A DNA stretch of 64,000 nt from Papaver somniferum (taxonomy: Eukaryota; Streptophyta; Magnoliopsida; Ranunculales; Papaveraceae), in contig NC_039365.1 of the NCBI RefSeq assembly GCF_003573695.1, forward strand, positions 130,163,466-130,227,465, read 5' to 3'. The position numbers and the translations under genes were made by a program. Numbering within the stretch: position 1 is the stretch's first letter; each line of letters starts with the position of its first letter. The notes under the pieces were generated by a model that saw only the letters and a list, made by a program, of their open reading frames with translations, was not told the DNA's origin and made no database searches. Positions 10,581-21,194 of this stretch are shown piece by piece.

Positions 10581-12735
10581 TTGTGTTGAATTGTGCATGC
10601 TCACCTTTGTGCTCAATCTTATGAAGGGTGAGGAATCATGTCAAACTGAGCACATGATCTCTCGGTTATTATATGACTAATTAACATCTTTAGGATATTT
10701 TTTTTCTTCTATACTCATACTTTCTCTATCTATATTTGAGTTTTTGATAGAAACGGTAATTGTGAGTTTATGATGTTGATATCTACTGATCATATATGTG
10801 TAGATCTTGTTTTAACGGTTAAAACGAGCCAAAAATTACTGAATTCGGACATCGTATGCAAAATTTATGTTAAAAACAATTTAGTGTTGTGATCCGTCAC
10901 AAGTAACACTTGGGGTACCGATCCTGGTGATAGGTGCAATGTGGGGAACCGATCCTAGTGAGAGGTCCCCATACGAAAAAGTGTAGAACTGTTTTGCCCG
11001 TAACTTCTTCGTCCGAACTCGGAATGACCTCATTCTTTTTGCGTTGTTTTTGCAATTCAATTCCCTACAAGATAGAGGTAATTGAAATACTTGATTATTT
11101 TTTGAATATTTATGGTGTATTGCATTCGTGTTTATGGGATGTTTGGTTTCGGTTTTATTACCTTAATATTCGATCTCATAATTTTTGTGAACCCTTGTGG
11201 TTTGAGCGACTTTTTGATTTAGCAGGATTAAGTTCTAGCCCATGTTGGTAGGATTTATCAAAGAATCATGAGGGGTTATGGTAGAAACAATATGTGAAAA
11301 AGTCACAATATGTTGAATCGGTTTTGGTTTAGCATAAAAGCATATGTGTTTCGAAGGTTTTCAACTTTTGCTTGCAATTATTAAAACTGATTTTCAACCT
11401 TTCTCTGGTAAAGGTTGGTTGTTTTTATTCTTTTTTTTTGCATAAGGATGAAAAGATGATGATATTTCGATATCAATTCTCCCTGTACGAAGACGCAAAC
11501 TTATTGGAGAAGTGGATGAGAAATTTGAGGTAACAATCTTGTTAGTTAATTATTTTCCTGTTTAAGAAAAGCCTGAGTTTATTTCATATATATTTATTGC
11601 TTTTTCTTAACAAAATTTTGGTACAATTGATGTTTATTCCATTATGTGTGTATGGATGTATGTGTGATTCAATTAGTTCCGGTTAAGAAAAACTATTGTT
11701 ATCTTGTTTTATTGTGTGGTATCAATTGTTTAGGCTTATAAAATTTCGGTGAAATTGCGGTGCTTTAATGTATATGTTGTTTCAATTGCTTCTGGTTGAG
11801 GTGAATAATTATGCAAGTTGATTTATTTGGTTTGTATGAATTATTTATGGCTTAACGAAATAAAAAGTTTACGGGATGAGTTTTTTAGTCCAATTCGATT
11901 CCGGATAAGAGAAACTAAGTTAATTATGATCTTAGTTACACTTACCGAAGTGAGGTTTCGGTTATTCAAGTCTAATCGAATGCCTTAACAAGAAATGCTA
12001 GTTAACTAACCTAGTACTTGTCTTGTTTAAAATTGAAAGGTCTACGTTTATAGATAATTAGAACCTGATGAGAAAAATAGAGTTATCTTTATTTTGGTCT
12101 TATCGAATAAGCTTCTTGTACAATCGGTTTAGCAAAGGGACTAAGGTGCTTAGTTGATTTTTGGTTTTCTAAACTAAAATGAAAAAAATATTTCGGACAA
12201 TTATTTCCTTGGTAACATATCAAAATAAACTACTTGTAGTTTCGGTTTTGATATTGGTTATCAGAACATCGTGTGTGGAACCCTCGTGCTTAACTCTACA
12301 GGTTGCAAGTCTATTTTGAGATTTGTAAGATTCTTTTCGTGTTGTCATTTATTTTTCGTTTCTTTGTCATTTTGTGACAAAAAGGAGGAGAAATATATGG
12401 AGTAAATAAGTGATACTGGCATTGATTTTATATTGATTGCTATCGCTAAGGAAAAGAACATTGGTGCTTAAACGTTTATCTAAACGAAAGAGTGAAAGAA
12501 CAGACTAAATGGGAGCAACATATCATAAGTGGTATAACAAAGACGTGCGGATTGAATATCTACCTATCTTCCTTAGCGGGAGTATTAGCTTTGTTATTAT
12601 AATGTTAACATCGACATTTTTGAGGATTGAATGTATGCAGATTACTGTGCTGTTGAATTCGGGAATCAAGCTATGTGTAATGAATTCTTGTAATTTGTTT
12701 ATCCATATGATGTAAGAGTTTTGTCACTAAAATTG
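10581..12735 (+). other. Post-gag non-coding region of copia A
   Basis: 2.15 kb between gag and the polypurine tract with no pol-like frame. It opens with AGTTGTGTTGAATTGTGCA, matched by a similar phrase after the gag of copia E. Two CCGATCCT(A/G)GT motifs near 10918 and 10949 echo the minisatellite in this family's LTRs. An exon-like stretch lies at about 11451-11528: a T-rich run, then a 20-odd-codon open frame containing PVRRRKLIGEVDEKFE, then GAG|GTAACA. AAAAAGGAGGAG at 12381 resembles a second polypurine tract. Confidence 0.6.
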
Positions 12736-12749
12736 AAAAGGGGGGAGAT
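12736..12749 (+). other. Polypurine tract of copia A
   Basis: AAAAGGGGGGAGAT directly precedes the LTR start TGTTAGAGCATAG. It sets both the orientation and the element identity of the following LTR. Confidence 0.85.
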
Positions 12750-13493
12750 TGTTAGAGCATAGATCGGTTGAACCCACCTAGCATTGGTATGTCAAGTTTG
12801 GTTGTCATATTTTAGTGAATCAAAACTCATGTTAAGAGTCGCTTGATTATGTACTAGAGTCAACTTCGTATAGGTTAGCTTGAAAGTATTAGGATATGAG
12901 ACATTACAAGTATTAAGAAGTCTTGAAGATGTGAAGAAGCAAGGAGCTACAACGACAAACAATCATCCTTCCACTTGAGGTTAGTGATATTTTACTTGAA
13001 CTGTTTCATTCCCTAACGTATCTTTCAGGTCGTGCATATTGAAAACAAAACTGCGAAGCATATTTGAACTCTAGATAGACATAGTATTAAGGAATACAAT
13101 ACGAGGTTTATTGCTTAACCATTAAACTTTGTAGATAAGACACCGACATAATCATTTGAATTATATTGTGATTATGTATGGGTATGAGGTGAGGATTTCA
13201 TCATAGGGAACAATGTTTACATGTGTTCTAAGGAAGTAAGTTCATATACTTGTTTGTGAATCGAAAAGGAAATCGTCAGGCGTTATTGGGATTGTTATTC
13301 ATTGCATATCTTGTGCACATCCAATATGTGTGATTTAGTAGAACCATTCATGACTTGTTTGTGTTCTTGGTAAAACTATTCACAAAGGCCTGACTTATGT
13401 ATTGGTATGACTTTTATTAGTGAAACCGATCTTAAGTAATCACCTGAGATGGTATGATCGGGTTCGTGATTTTATGTCTGACCAAAACTGGGA

Positions 13494-13705
13494 AAGGGGA
13501 ACCCATCCTAGTAAGAGGTGCAGTACATCACAAAGGGGAACCGATCCTTGTATGAGGTGCAGCAGGTTTATAGCAGAAAGGGGAACCGATCCTATGGACA
13601 TGTGCAACATGTTTTTAAGCAAAGGGGAACCGATCCTATGGACATGTGAAACACATTCAAGTTATATACCATATATATGTAGGGAACCGATCCTAGTACC
13701 TAGTC
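13494..13705 (+). repeat. LTR minisatellite, AAAGGGGAACCGATCCTA units
   Basis: Five copies of GGGGAACCGATCC (the first reads CCCATCC, the last GGGAACC) spaced about 38-60 bases, with GAGGTGCA or ATGGACATGTG between. The equivalent place in 15795-18596 holds a differently organised array. Confidence 0.75.
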
Positions 13706-14246
13706 AACCAAATTTTGGAAATCTAGTGTGACTATGAACAGTACTCACATGGAGGTAGAACCGAAACTTGTTTTGGTAGAACCGTTACACCCATGATTTG
13801 TGATAGAATGTTATTAGATCAATCACATAGTTCTTGAAAGTCAGATGAACCAATTCTAAACTTGTTTGGAAGTGTGGAAAATCGGTTTCAAGGTTGTAAG
13901 TATCAAAAAGAACTTAAAAATTTAGGATGTCGACATACTTTGAACACGTGCTGCGAATGTTTATTATTTAATTGTTCAAATTTATTCCTTAATAGCTAAG
14001 GGAAGAGCATCCCAGGATCGAAACATAAATAAGTTAAGAATCTTTTAATTAAGGTTATTAATTTCATTTTTAGGAAAATAAGAATTAGTAATGTGCATTT
14101 ACTAACTAAAGATTTTCTGAGAGATCTCGATCATTATTTTTGGACAGAGCATTTCCAGGAATTATGGAAACCGAATTTGTGCTCTAATGAATATCTTGAG
14201 AATATTTTCGGTTTTGGAAATTCCTTGGTGTCCAAACTTCCTAGTC

Positions 14247-14254
14247 TATAAATA
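14247..14254 (+). promoter_or_regulatory. TATA box of copia A 3' LTR
   Basis: TATAAATA, placed as in the sister LTR (17233-17240). Function inferred. Confidence 0.5.
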
Positions 14255-15586
14255 CTAAAGTTTGCATTTCTATCAAACTAATCCTTCGTAACAACAAACT
14301 ACCTCTTGTTGTGCTGCTACTGGTGAAGCCGCCTATTCGGAGAGGAGAGTAACCTAATTAGGAGAAATCTCTTACGGCCGCTCGGTTTAAAGTCTTATTT
14401 GGGATTGAGAATCTCTAGTCAGTACCGTTGGTGGGAAACTAGATAATTTTGGTTTATCTTTTGTTTTCATTGATTTGATTGACTAACGGTGGTTGAACTT
14501 TGATTGCACCTAGTTTGTTTATGCTTGAGAATCTTCACTTCTGATATAAGATTCACTCAAACTAGTTCAGAGTTTCGACGGGGATCTTTAGATTGTTGTT
14601 AGTAATAAAGACGATCTTGTGATAATCCATTGTTAACAGACTCTGTTCGGTGCGTGATTGATCACAAGAGATTCAAGTGATTGTGTGCAGGTGTTTATTG
14701 AAGATCTAATAAGATTCGAAGACGAAGAAGATATTGAAGATTTCTGATTTGTGAGTTCATAATCTTTGGTGTGCACAATACTTGTTTCGGTAAAAAGGGG
14801 ATCCAATTAATAATCGGTTTTATCCTTGTGATAGAATTGGATTGATTAATTTTGTAGATCAGCATCAACACAATTATTTGGATTAAGAGTGTTGATTGCA
14901 TAATCTTAAGATTACTTTGGTAATTGAACATAAGATAGATCTAAGGACCTGACGAAGGAGTTTATGTTAAGATAAACAGAAGATCCTTTGTCCGACTCAT
15001 ATCACTTGGTTAAAGATAGTTGATACCAAACAGATTTGTTGTTCCTTTACTGTTTGGAATACGAACCAAAGGAATTGATCCAAGTACGTGACTTATTTAT
15101 AAGTTGGAGGCATGGGAATACAGACGGAACTAGGTGAACAATAGGTTTAGTTGCTTGGTCTCAACTATACGAAGTTGGTGTAATTCTGTGTAGCGGCTTA
15201 ATCCTGAGAGTACTCAATTCTGGACTAGGTCCCGGGGTTTTTCTGCATTTGCGATTTCCTCGTTAACAAAATCGTACTGTGTCATTTACTTTTATTTTCC
15301 GCATTATAATTGTTTTATTATAATTAAAGTAAACCACACAAACGTTAATTCCTATTTACTTGATAAGTGAATCCTACTGTGTTTGGTTAAGTCCGAACTT
15401 TTTTATCAAGTAAACATACTTCGTTGTTGTATTGTCTTTATCTCGTATCCATAGACGATCACACGAAGTGTGAACCGATTAGTTGTATTGTCTCGACTCA
15501 GTCCATAGATAATCACTTTCGAAGAAAGGACTTATAGGTAGGAAAAGTTTTAGATTGAGGTATATTTGGGTACCCTCATCTTTTCA

Positions 15587-15782
15587 CTTTTGTTGATGAG
15601 GTTCCACAAGCTTCCCTTAGTAGTTCGTCGTCTTCAATTGATGACCGACGATATTATCTATGTCCTAGTCCGAGACATCTACAAATAGTCTATAAATCAA
15701 GACTTATAGTTTTGATCACTAACATTGACAAACATGCTTGAGATAGCAACGCATGCGAGTTCGACCGAGCAATGCTATAACA
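15587..15782 (-). repeat. Fragment of a family-2 copia LTR (5' terminal part)
   Basis: Read on the minus strand it starts TGTTATAGCATTGCTCGG at 15782 and matches the first ~195 bp of the LTR at 18762 and of the minus-strand LTR ending at 58530. It breaks off where copia A ends, so copia A inserted into it; the rest should lie left of the window. The LTR had itself inserted in the LINE, whose sequence resumes at 15783. Confidence 0.75.
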
Positions 15783-16526
15783 ATTCCTTCATTGTGTTAG
15801 AGCATAGCTCGGCTGAACCCACCAAGCGTTGGTATGTCAAGTTTGGTTGTCATATTTTAGTGAATCAAACTCATTCAAAGAGTCTCTTGATTATGTGCTA
15901 GAGACAACTTCGTATAGGTTAGACTAGAAAGTCTAGGATTATGAGACATACAAGTATTACTCGAATACTTGAAGAATCTGAAGAAGTAACAAGTTACAAC
16001 GACGACATCATATTTCCTCTTGATTTTAGTAATATTTTGACTTGCACTATTTCATTCCTAATGTATCTTTCAAGTCATGATATTTTGAAAACATAACTGC
16101 GAAGCTGTGAATGATTATACTCTAGTAGTAAGACATGATCATATGATCATAGTGTTAAGGAATTAGGATATGAAGTATAATGCTTATCTTTTGAACTTCG
16201 TATATAAGACATAATTGTATGAATGCTATTATGATTATGTGTATGGGTAAAGGTGAAGATTTCATCCTAGGAAACAATGTTTACATTTGTTTAAAGGAAG
16301 TACATTCATGAACTTGTTTTATGAATAGAAAGGGAAATCGCTAGGATTATTGGTATTGTTATTCATTGTATATCTTTGGATTACCAATATGTGTGAGTTT
16401 GTAGAACCGATCATAACTTGTTATGTATCTTGGTAAAACTAGTCACAATGTCTGACTTACGTATTGGTATGACTTTTATTAGTGTAACTGATCATAAGTA
16501 ATCACCTAAGATGGTATGATCGATAT

Positions 16527-16745
16527 TTGTAATTGGTGTGACCGATCCTAGTAATTGGTGTGACCGATCAAAAAAGTATTGTGTAATCGATCCTTGTAAT
16601 TGGCGCAACCAGTCTTAGTAATTGGTGTAACCGATCCTAGTGACTTGTGTAAACAATCACAAGTAATACCATGAGAATATGGTAACTGGTCCTGGTAATT
16701 GACGTAACCGATCCTGGTAACTGATGTAACCGGTCTCAGTAACCA
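16527..16745 (+). repeat. LTR minisatellite, TAATTGGTGTGACCGATCC units
   Basis: About eight degenerate units of 22-30 bases built on ACCGATCCTAGTAATTGGTG. The core ACCGATCCT is the same as in the arrays at 13494 and 40503, but the spacer differs. Confidence 0.7.
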
Positions 16746-17232
16746 TATGGAGGTAGAACCGATCCTTGTGTTTGGTAAAACCGTAAACCCATGATTAGTG
16801 AATTGATATTTGATCGATCACATAGTTGTCTTGGAATACAGATGAACCAATTCTAACTTGTTTGGAAGTGTGGTATACTCGGTTCCAAGATTGTAAATAT
16901 GAAAGAGGATTTACAAAGAATAAGATGTCGACATACATTGAACATGCTCAGTAATTCTTATCTTTTATTGTTCAAAGATATTCCTTAATTACTCAAGGAG
17001 ATCCCGCACCGAAAATAAACTAAGAATCTTTTAATTAAGGTTATTAGTTTTTGCATATCTCTGGAGAATAAAAATCGGTATTGTGCATTTACTGATTGGA
17101 GATTTTCTAGTGAGATTTCGGTTATATTGGACAAGGCATTTCCAGGAATTATGAAAACTGATTTGGAAATATATTGCATATCTTGAAAATATTCGGTTTT
17201 GTAAATTCCTTGGTGTCCAAACTTCCTTGGTG

Positions 17233-17240
17233 TATAAATA
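17233..17240 (+). promoter_or_regulatory. TATA box of solo LTR
   Basis: TATAAATA in the same LTR context as 14247-14254. Confidence 0.5.
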
Positions 17241-18601
17241 CCCAAGTTTGCATTTCGATCAAACTATCCTAAGAGCCAGCAAAACTACTCTTTTGTTTTG
17301 TTACTGGTGGAGCCGTCTATTCGAAGAGGAAAGTACCCTAATTAGGCGAAATATCTTACGACCGCTCGTTTAAAGACTTCCGTGGGGATCAAGAAGATCT
17401 ACGAGTATCGTTGGTGGGAAACTAAATAATTTCAGTTTATTATTAGTTTTCGATTGATTTGATTTACTAACGGTTGTTGAACTTTGATTGCACCTAGTTT
17501 GTTTATTCTTGAGAATCTTCTCTTCTGATATAAGATTCACTCAAACTAGATCGAAGTATCGACGGGATCTTTAGAACTGTTTGTAGATCTAAAGAAGTCT
17601 TATGATAATTCATTGTTAACAGACTCCGCTTTGTGCGTGATTGATCACAAGAGATTCAAGTTGTGTTGTGCAGGTGTTTATTGAAGATCTAAGAAGATTT
17701 GAAGACAAAGAAGATTTCTGATTTGGTTTCTATATCTTTGGTGCAGAAAAATTGATCGGCTGGGATCCAACTAATATCAGATTTATTCGGTTGGTTAGTT
17801 GTGTGAGATCGGTAGCAATAATAGATCTCTTGAGTTCTATTTGATTGTTACAAATCCGGATCTTATTACTTCGGTAATTGAAGATTTGATTGATCTAACC
17901 GGGCAAAGGAGTTTATTGGTTAAACGGAAGAGCCTTTTCATATGACTTGAGATATCTTCATTGGAAAGAATCAATAGAGTTGTTACCAAACAGATTTGTT
18001 GTTCCTTTACTGTTTGGAATACGATCCAAAGGAATTTTTCCAGTGCGTGCACTTATTGAATGTCGGAAGCGCAGGGATACTGAAAAAACTAGGTGAACCA
18101 TAGGTTTAGTTGCTTGGTCTCAACTATACGAAGTTGGTATAAATTTTGTATAGCGGCATAATTCTGAGAGTATTCAATTCTAAACTAGGTCCCGAGGTTT
18201 TTCTGCATTTGTGGTTTCCTCGTTAACAAAATCTTACTGTGTCTTTTACTTTTCTATTTCCGTAATTATAATTGTTTTATTATAATTAGAAGTAAAATAC
18301 ACAAACGTTAATTCCGAATATATTTGATAGTGATCCTATAGAGTTTGGTTAATTCTGAACCTATTATCAAGTATCATACTTCTTTGTTGTATTTTCTCGA
18401 TCTTGTATCCATAGTCAATCCCACAAGTTATCTTGTTGTCGTATTGTCTCGATCTCATATCCATAGACGATCACACGAAGTGTGAGCCGATTCGTTGTAT
18501 TGTCTTGACTCTGTCCATAGACAATCGCTTTCGGTAGAGGACTTATAGGTGGATAAATAAAAGATTATGGTGTATTTAGGTACCCTTGTCTTTTCACATT
18601 G

Positions 18602-18756
18602 TAATACAGGCACCTGCACAGTCTCTCACAATTAAAGAAATGCCACTTTGTAAAGTTTCTTTAACAAAAGAAGCATCAAAATTAATTTTAAAGAAATCAT
18701 TTTCAGGGGGTTTCCATCTCAGATCTTGTAAAACACCAGCCACAGTTGCAGTATTA
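18602..18756 (-). pseudogene. LINE 1, RNase H-like fragment of ORF2
   Basis: The minus strand is open and reads NTATVAGVLQDLRWKPPENDFFKINFDASF...ISLIVRDCAGA. KINFDASF is the typical first beta strand of the RNase H domain at the end of plant L1 ORF2, with Asp as the first acidic catalytic residue. The solo LTR at 18762-21189 cuts it on the upstream side: removing that LTR and one GCATG joins FNHA (21195 side) to NTATVAG in frame. On the other side the solo LTR at 15795 interrupts it, and a few bases resume at 15783-15789. The rest of the domain is missing or off-window. Confidence 0.8.
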
Positions 18757-18761
18757 GCATG

Positions 18762-21189
18762 TGTTAGAGCATTGCTCGGTCGAACTCGCATGCGTTGCTA
18801 TCTCAAGCATGTTTGTCAATATTAGTGATCAAAACTACATGTCTTGATTCCTAGTTTACTTATGACTAAGTCTCGGTCTAGGATAGTCAAGTGTAGTTGA
18901 AGCTCCAGACTCCATGGCGATCATCTTATGAAGACGAAGAACTACTCGAGGAACCGGTGGAACTTCATCCGACTAAAAGGTATGTGGAGACTTGAACTTA
19001 TCTATCACTCAAAAATATATTCTATCTCCTACTCTTGAGAAAATTCGTATAAGTATTATAGTTTTCATACATACACATTTGCTATTTCGAGCCGAGTTTA
19101 CTCGCCTATCTTTTTCTCGAAATATGTGTTGGTAAGCTTTCGCTTTAACCATTTTCATCTTTACCCATGAAGAAAGTCATGATGACGTTTCAATCTTGAA
19201 AATAGCTTTGATGACGATAGTCGTGAATAACGTTTATTGTAACACTATAGGAGAATGTTTCAATGATTGAAATGTAGAGTTGAGATTACCATCTATGTAT
19301 ATAAGCATATATAGTGTGTTCGCACATTAGTGTATAAATCCATGAACCGGAAGCCAAGTGCGTGCATATGTGTGCATGCGGTATTGGTGAAGGAGACAGG
19401 TTGAGTACGCGTACCCATGGAAGTTTTCGTACCGAAAATTTCTGCTGGAGTTTGTAAGTTTGCAAACTAGTAAACCGGTCACCTTAGGTACGCGTACCCA
19501 CGAAAGTTTTCGAACCAAAAATTTCTGCTGAGTTTATAAACTCAAATCCGGTAGCTAAGGTACGCATAACCGTACGCGTACTCAAGTTGGTGATATCTCA
19601 AATCGGTAGTTCATGAACTTAAAACAATAAATTATAAGGAATGCAATCTTTTCAAACTGTGGCTATATTGTTCATGAATTGATTCAAGTGGATCAAACCG
19701 ATTTTGTTTCAATTGTGTCTATAAATAAAGACCTAAGCAATTGAAAAACTCTTCAACTAGTTCTTATGAGTTATTTGAACTAGTTATGAGAAAGATGAAT
19801 ACGGTTAATATGAAAGTGCTCATATGGCTAACCATTGGTTAATTATTTGTGAACCAACTAAGTGTACACGTTTAGGTACGGTTACTCAAACCTAAATGAA
19901 TACATTTCATGTGTGTGTGTGTGACAAGCTAAGTTTCCATCTAACGGTTGAAAGATATTAGCTTGGTTAAATCAGCTTTTTCATCCTACGGTGAATATTG
20001 AATGCTTTGTTACCAAGGTAACTTATATTGCAACTCCTGAAACTATATAAAGGAGATATCTAGCATCTGGAAAAACTAATCCCCACACCTCATGTGTGAT
20101 ACTAGTTGGTTTGCTAGAGTCGATTCTCCTTTAACCTTAGGTTTCTTCTCGACACCCTGTAAGTTAACGACTAAAAGACTTCATTGGAATTGTGAAGCCA
20201 GACGAAACTACTTTTCTTGTAGTTGAGCGATCTGATCTTTCCATTTTATATCGTACGAGTTAAATTGAATAATTGGCTTGATATTATATCTCCGATAGGG
20301 CAAGATAAAAATAAATCACAAACATCTTCGTCTCATCGTTTGTGATTCCACAATATCTAGTTTCGCTACCATATAATTTAGATTATTGTGAGGTGATTGA
20401 TAATACTAGGCTGTTCTTCGGGAATATAAGACCGGTTTATCAATTAGTTCATGTTCACCTTGATTTATCAAAAAACAGAACAAAAACTCTTGGGTATTTC
20501 TGTGGGAAACAGATTTATTCAATTCTATAGACTTTTCTGTGTGAGACATATTTGTCTATCAAGTCTTCGACTTTGGGTCGTAGCAACTCTTAGTCGTGGG
20601 TGAGATCAGCTAAGGGAATCAAGTGCGTAGTATCCTGCTGGGATCAGAGACGTAAGGAACTCAACTGTACCTTGAATTAGTGTGAGATTGACTAGGGTTC
20701 AACTACAGTCCAGACCGAAGTTAGTTTGTAGTAGGCTAGTGTCTGTAGCGGCTTAATACAGTGTGGTGTTCAATCTGGACTAGGTCACGGGGTTTTTCTG
20801 CATTTGCGGTTTCCTCGTTAACAAAATTTCTGGTGTCTGTGTTATTTCTATTCCGCATTATATTTTGTTATATAATTGAAATATCACAGGTTGTGCGTTG
20901 TATCGATCAATTGTGAAATCCAACCTTTGGTTGTTGATTAGAAATTGATTGATCCTTGGATATTGGTATTTGGTACCATCCAAGTTTATATCTCTTGTAT
21001 TTAATCAAGACTCGGAGATTTGCTTGAGTAAGAATTAAATCAAGAGATAGAGATATAAAACTCTTTGATATAATTTTCTATTGATTGAGTCTAAGTGTCT
21101 AGTTGATTCTCATAAAAGTATATTTGAGTTTGTCTATACAGATTGTTAATCGAAATATTGGGTGAGGTTGTTAGACCCCCGCTTTTTCA
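18762..21189 (+). mobile_element. Solo LTR, copia family 2
   Basis: 2428 bp, TGTTAGAGCATTGCTCGG to CCCCCGCTTTTTCA. Perfect duplication GCATG at 18757-18761 and 21190-21194. It is homologous to the minus-strand 5' LTR of copia E (56184-58530), which fixes its family. It contains TATAAATA at 19720-19727 and the conserved block shared with family-1 LTRs at 20777-20827. No interior remains. It disrupts LINE 1. Confidence 0.9.
19720..19727 (+). promoter_or_regulatory. TATA box of family-2 solo LTR
   Basis: TATAAATA, upstream of the conserved block. Function inferred. Confidence 0.5.
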
Positions 21190-21194
21190 GCATG

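Larger units (their letters stand above)
12750..15586 (+). repeat. 3' LTR of copia A (family 1)
   Basis: 2837 bp, TGTTAGAGCATAG to TACCCTCATCTTTTCA. It is homologous end to end with the solo LTRs at 15795-18596 and 27827-41429. CTTTT at 15587-15591 is the likely right target duplication; the left one is off-window. The element sits inside a family-2 LTR, a piece of which follows at once on the other strand. A conserved block at 15222-15271 is shared with family-2 LTRs. Confidence 0.85.
15795..18596 (+). mobile_element. Solo LTR, copia family 1
   Basis: 2802 bp, TGTTAGAGCATAGC to GTCTTTTCA, homologous along its length to 12750-15586. Perfect duplication CATTG at 15790-15794 and 18597-18601. 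No interior, primer site or purine tract adjoins it, so it is a product of LTR-LTR recombination. It sits in the RNase H part of the LINE, whose minus-strand frame reads across the insertion once it is removed. TATAAATA lies at 17233-17240. Confidence 0.9.

Noticed and set aside
12509..12715. 68-codon frame just before the copia A polypurine tract
   Set aside because: Hydrophobic, AT-rich frame without motif or counterpart in copia E; chance frame in AT-rich DNA is sufficient.
13494..13705. CRISPR-like pattern of repeats with unequal spacers
   Set aside because: Plant nuclear LTR context, imperfect short core, spacers related to each other, no cas genes.
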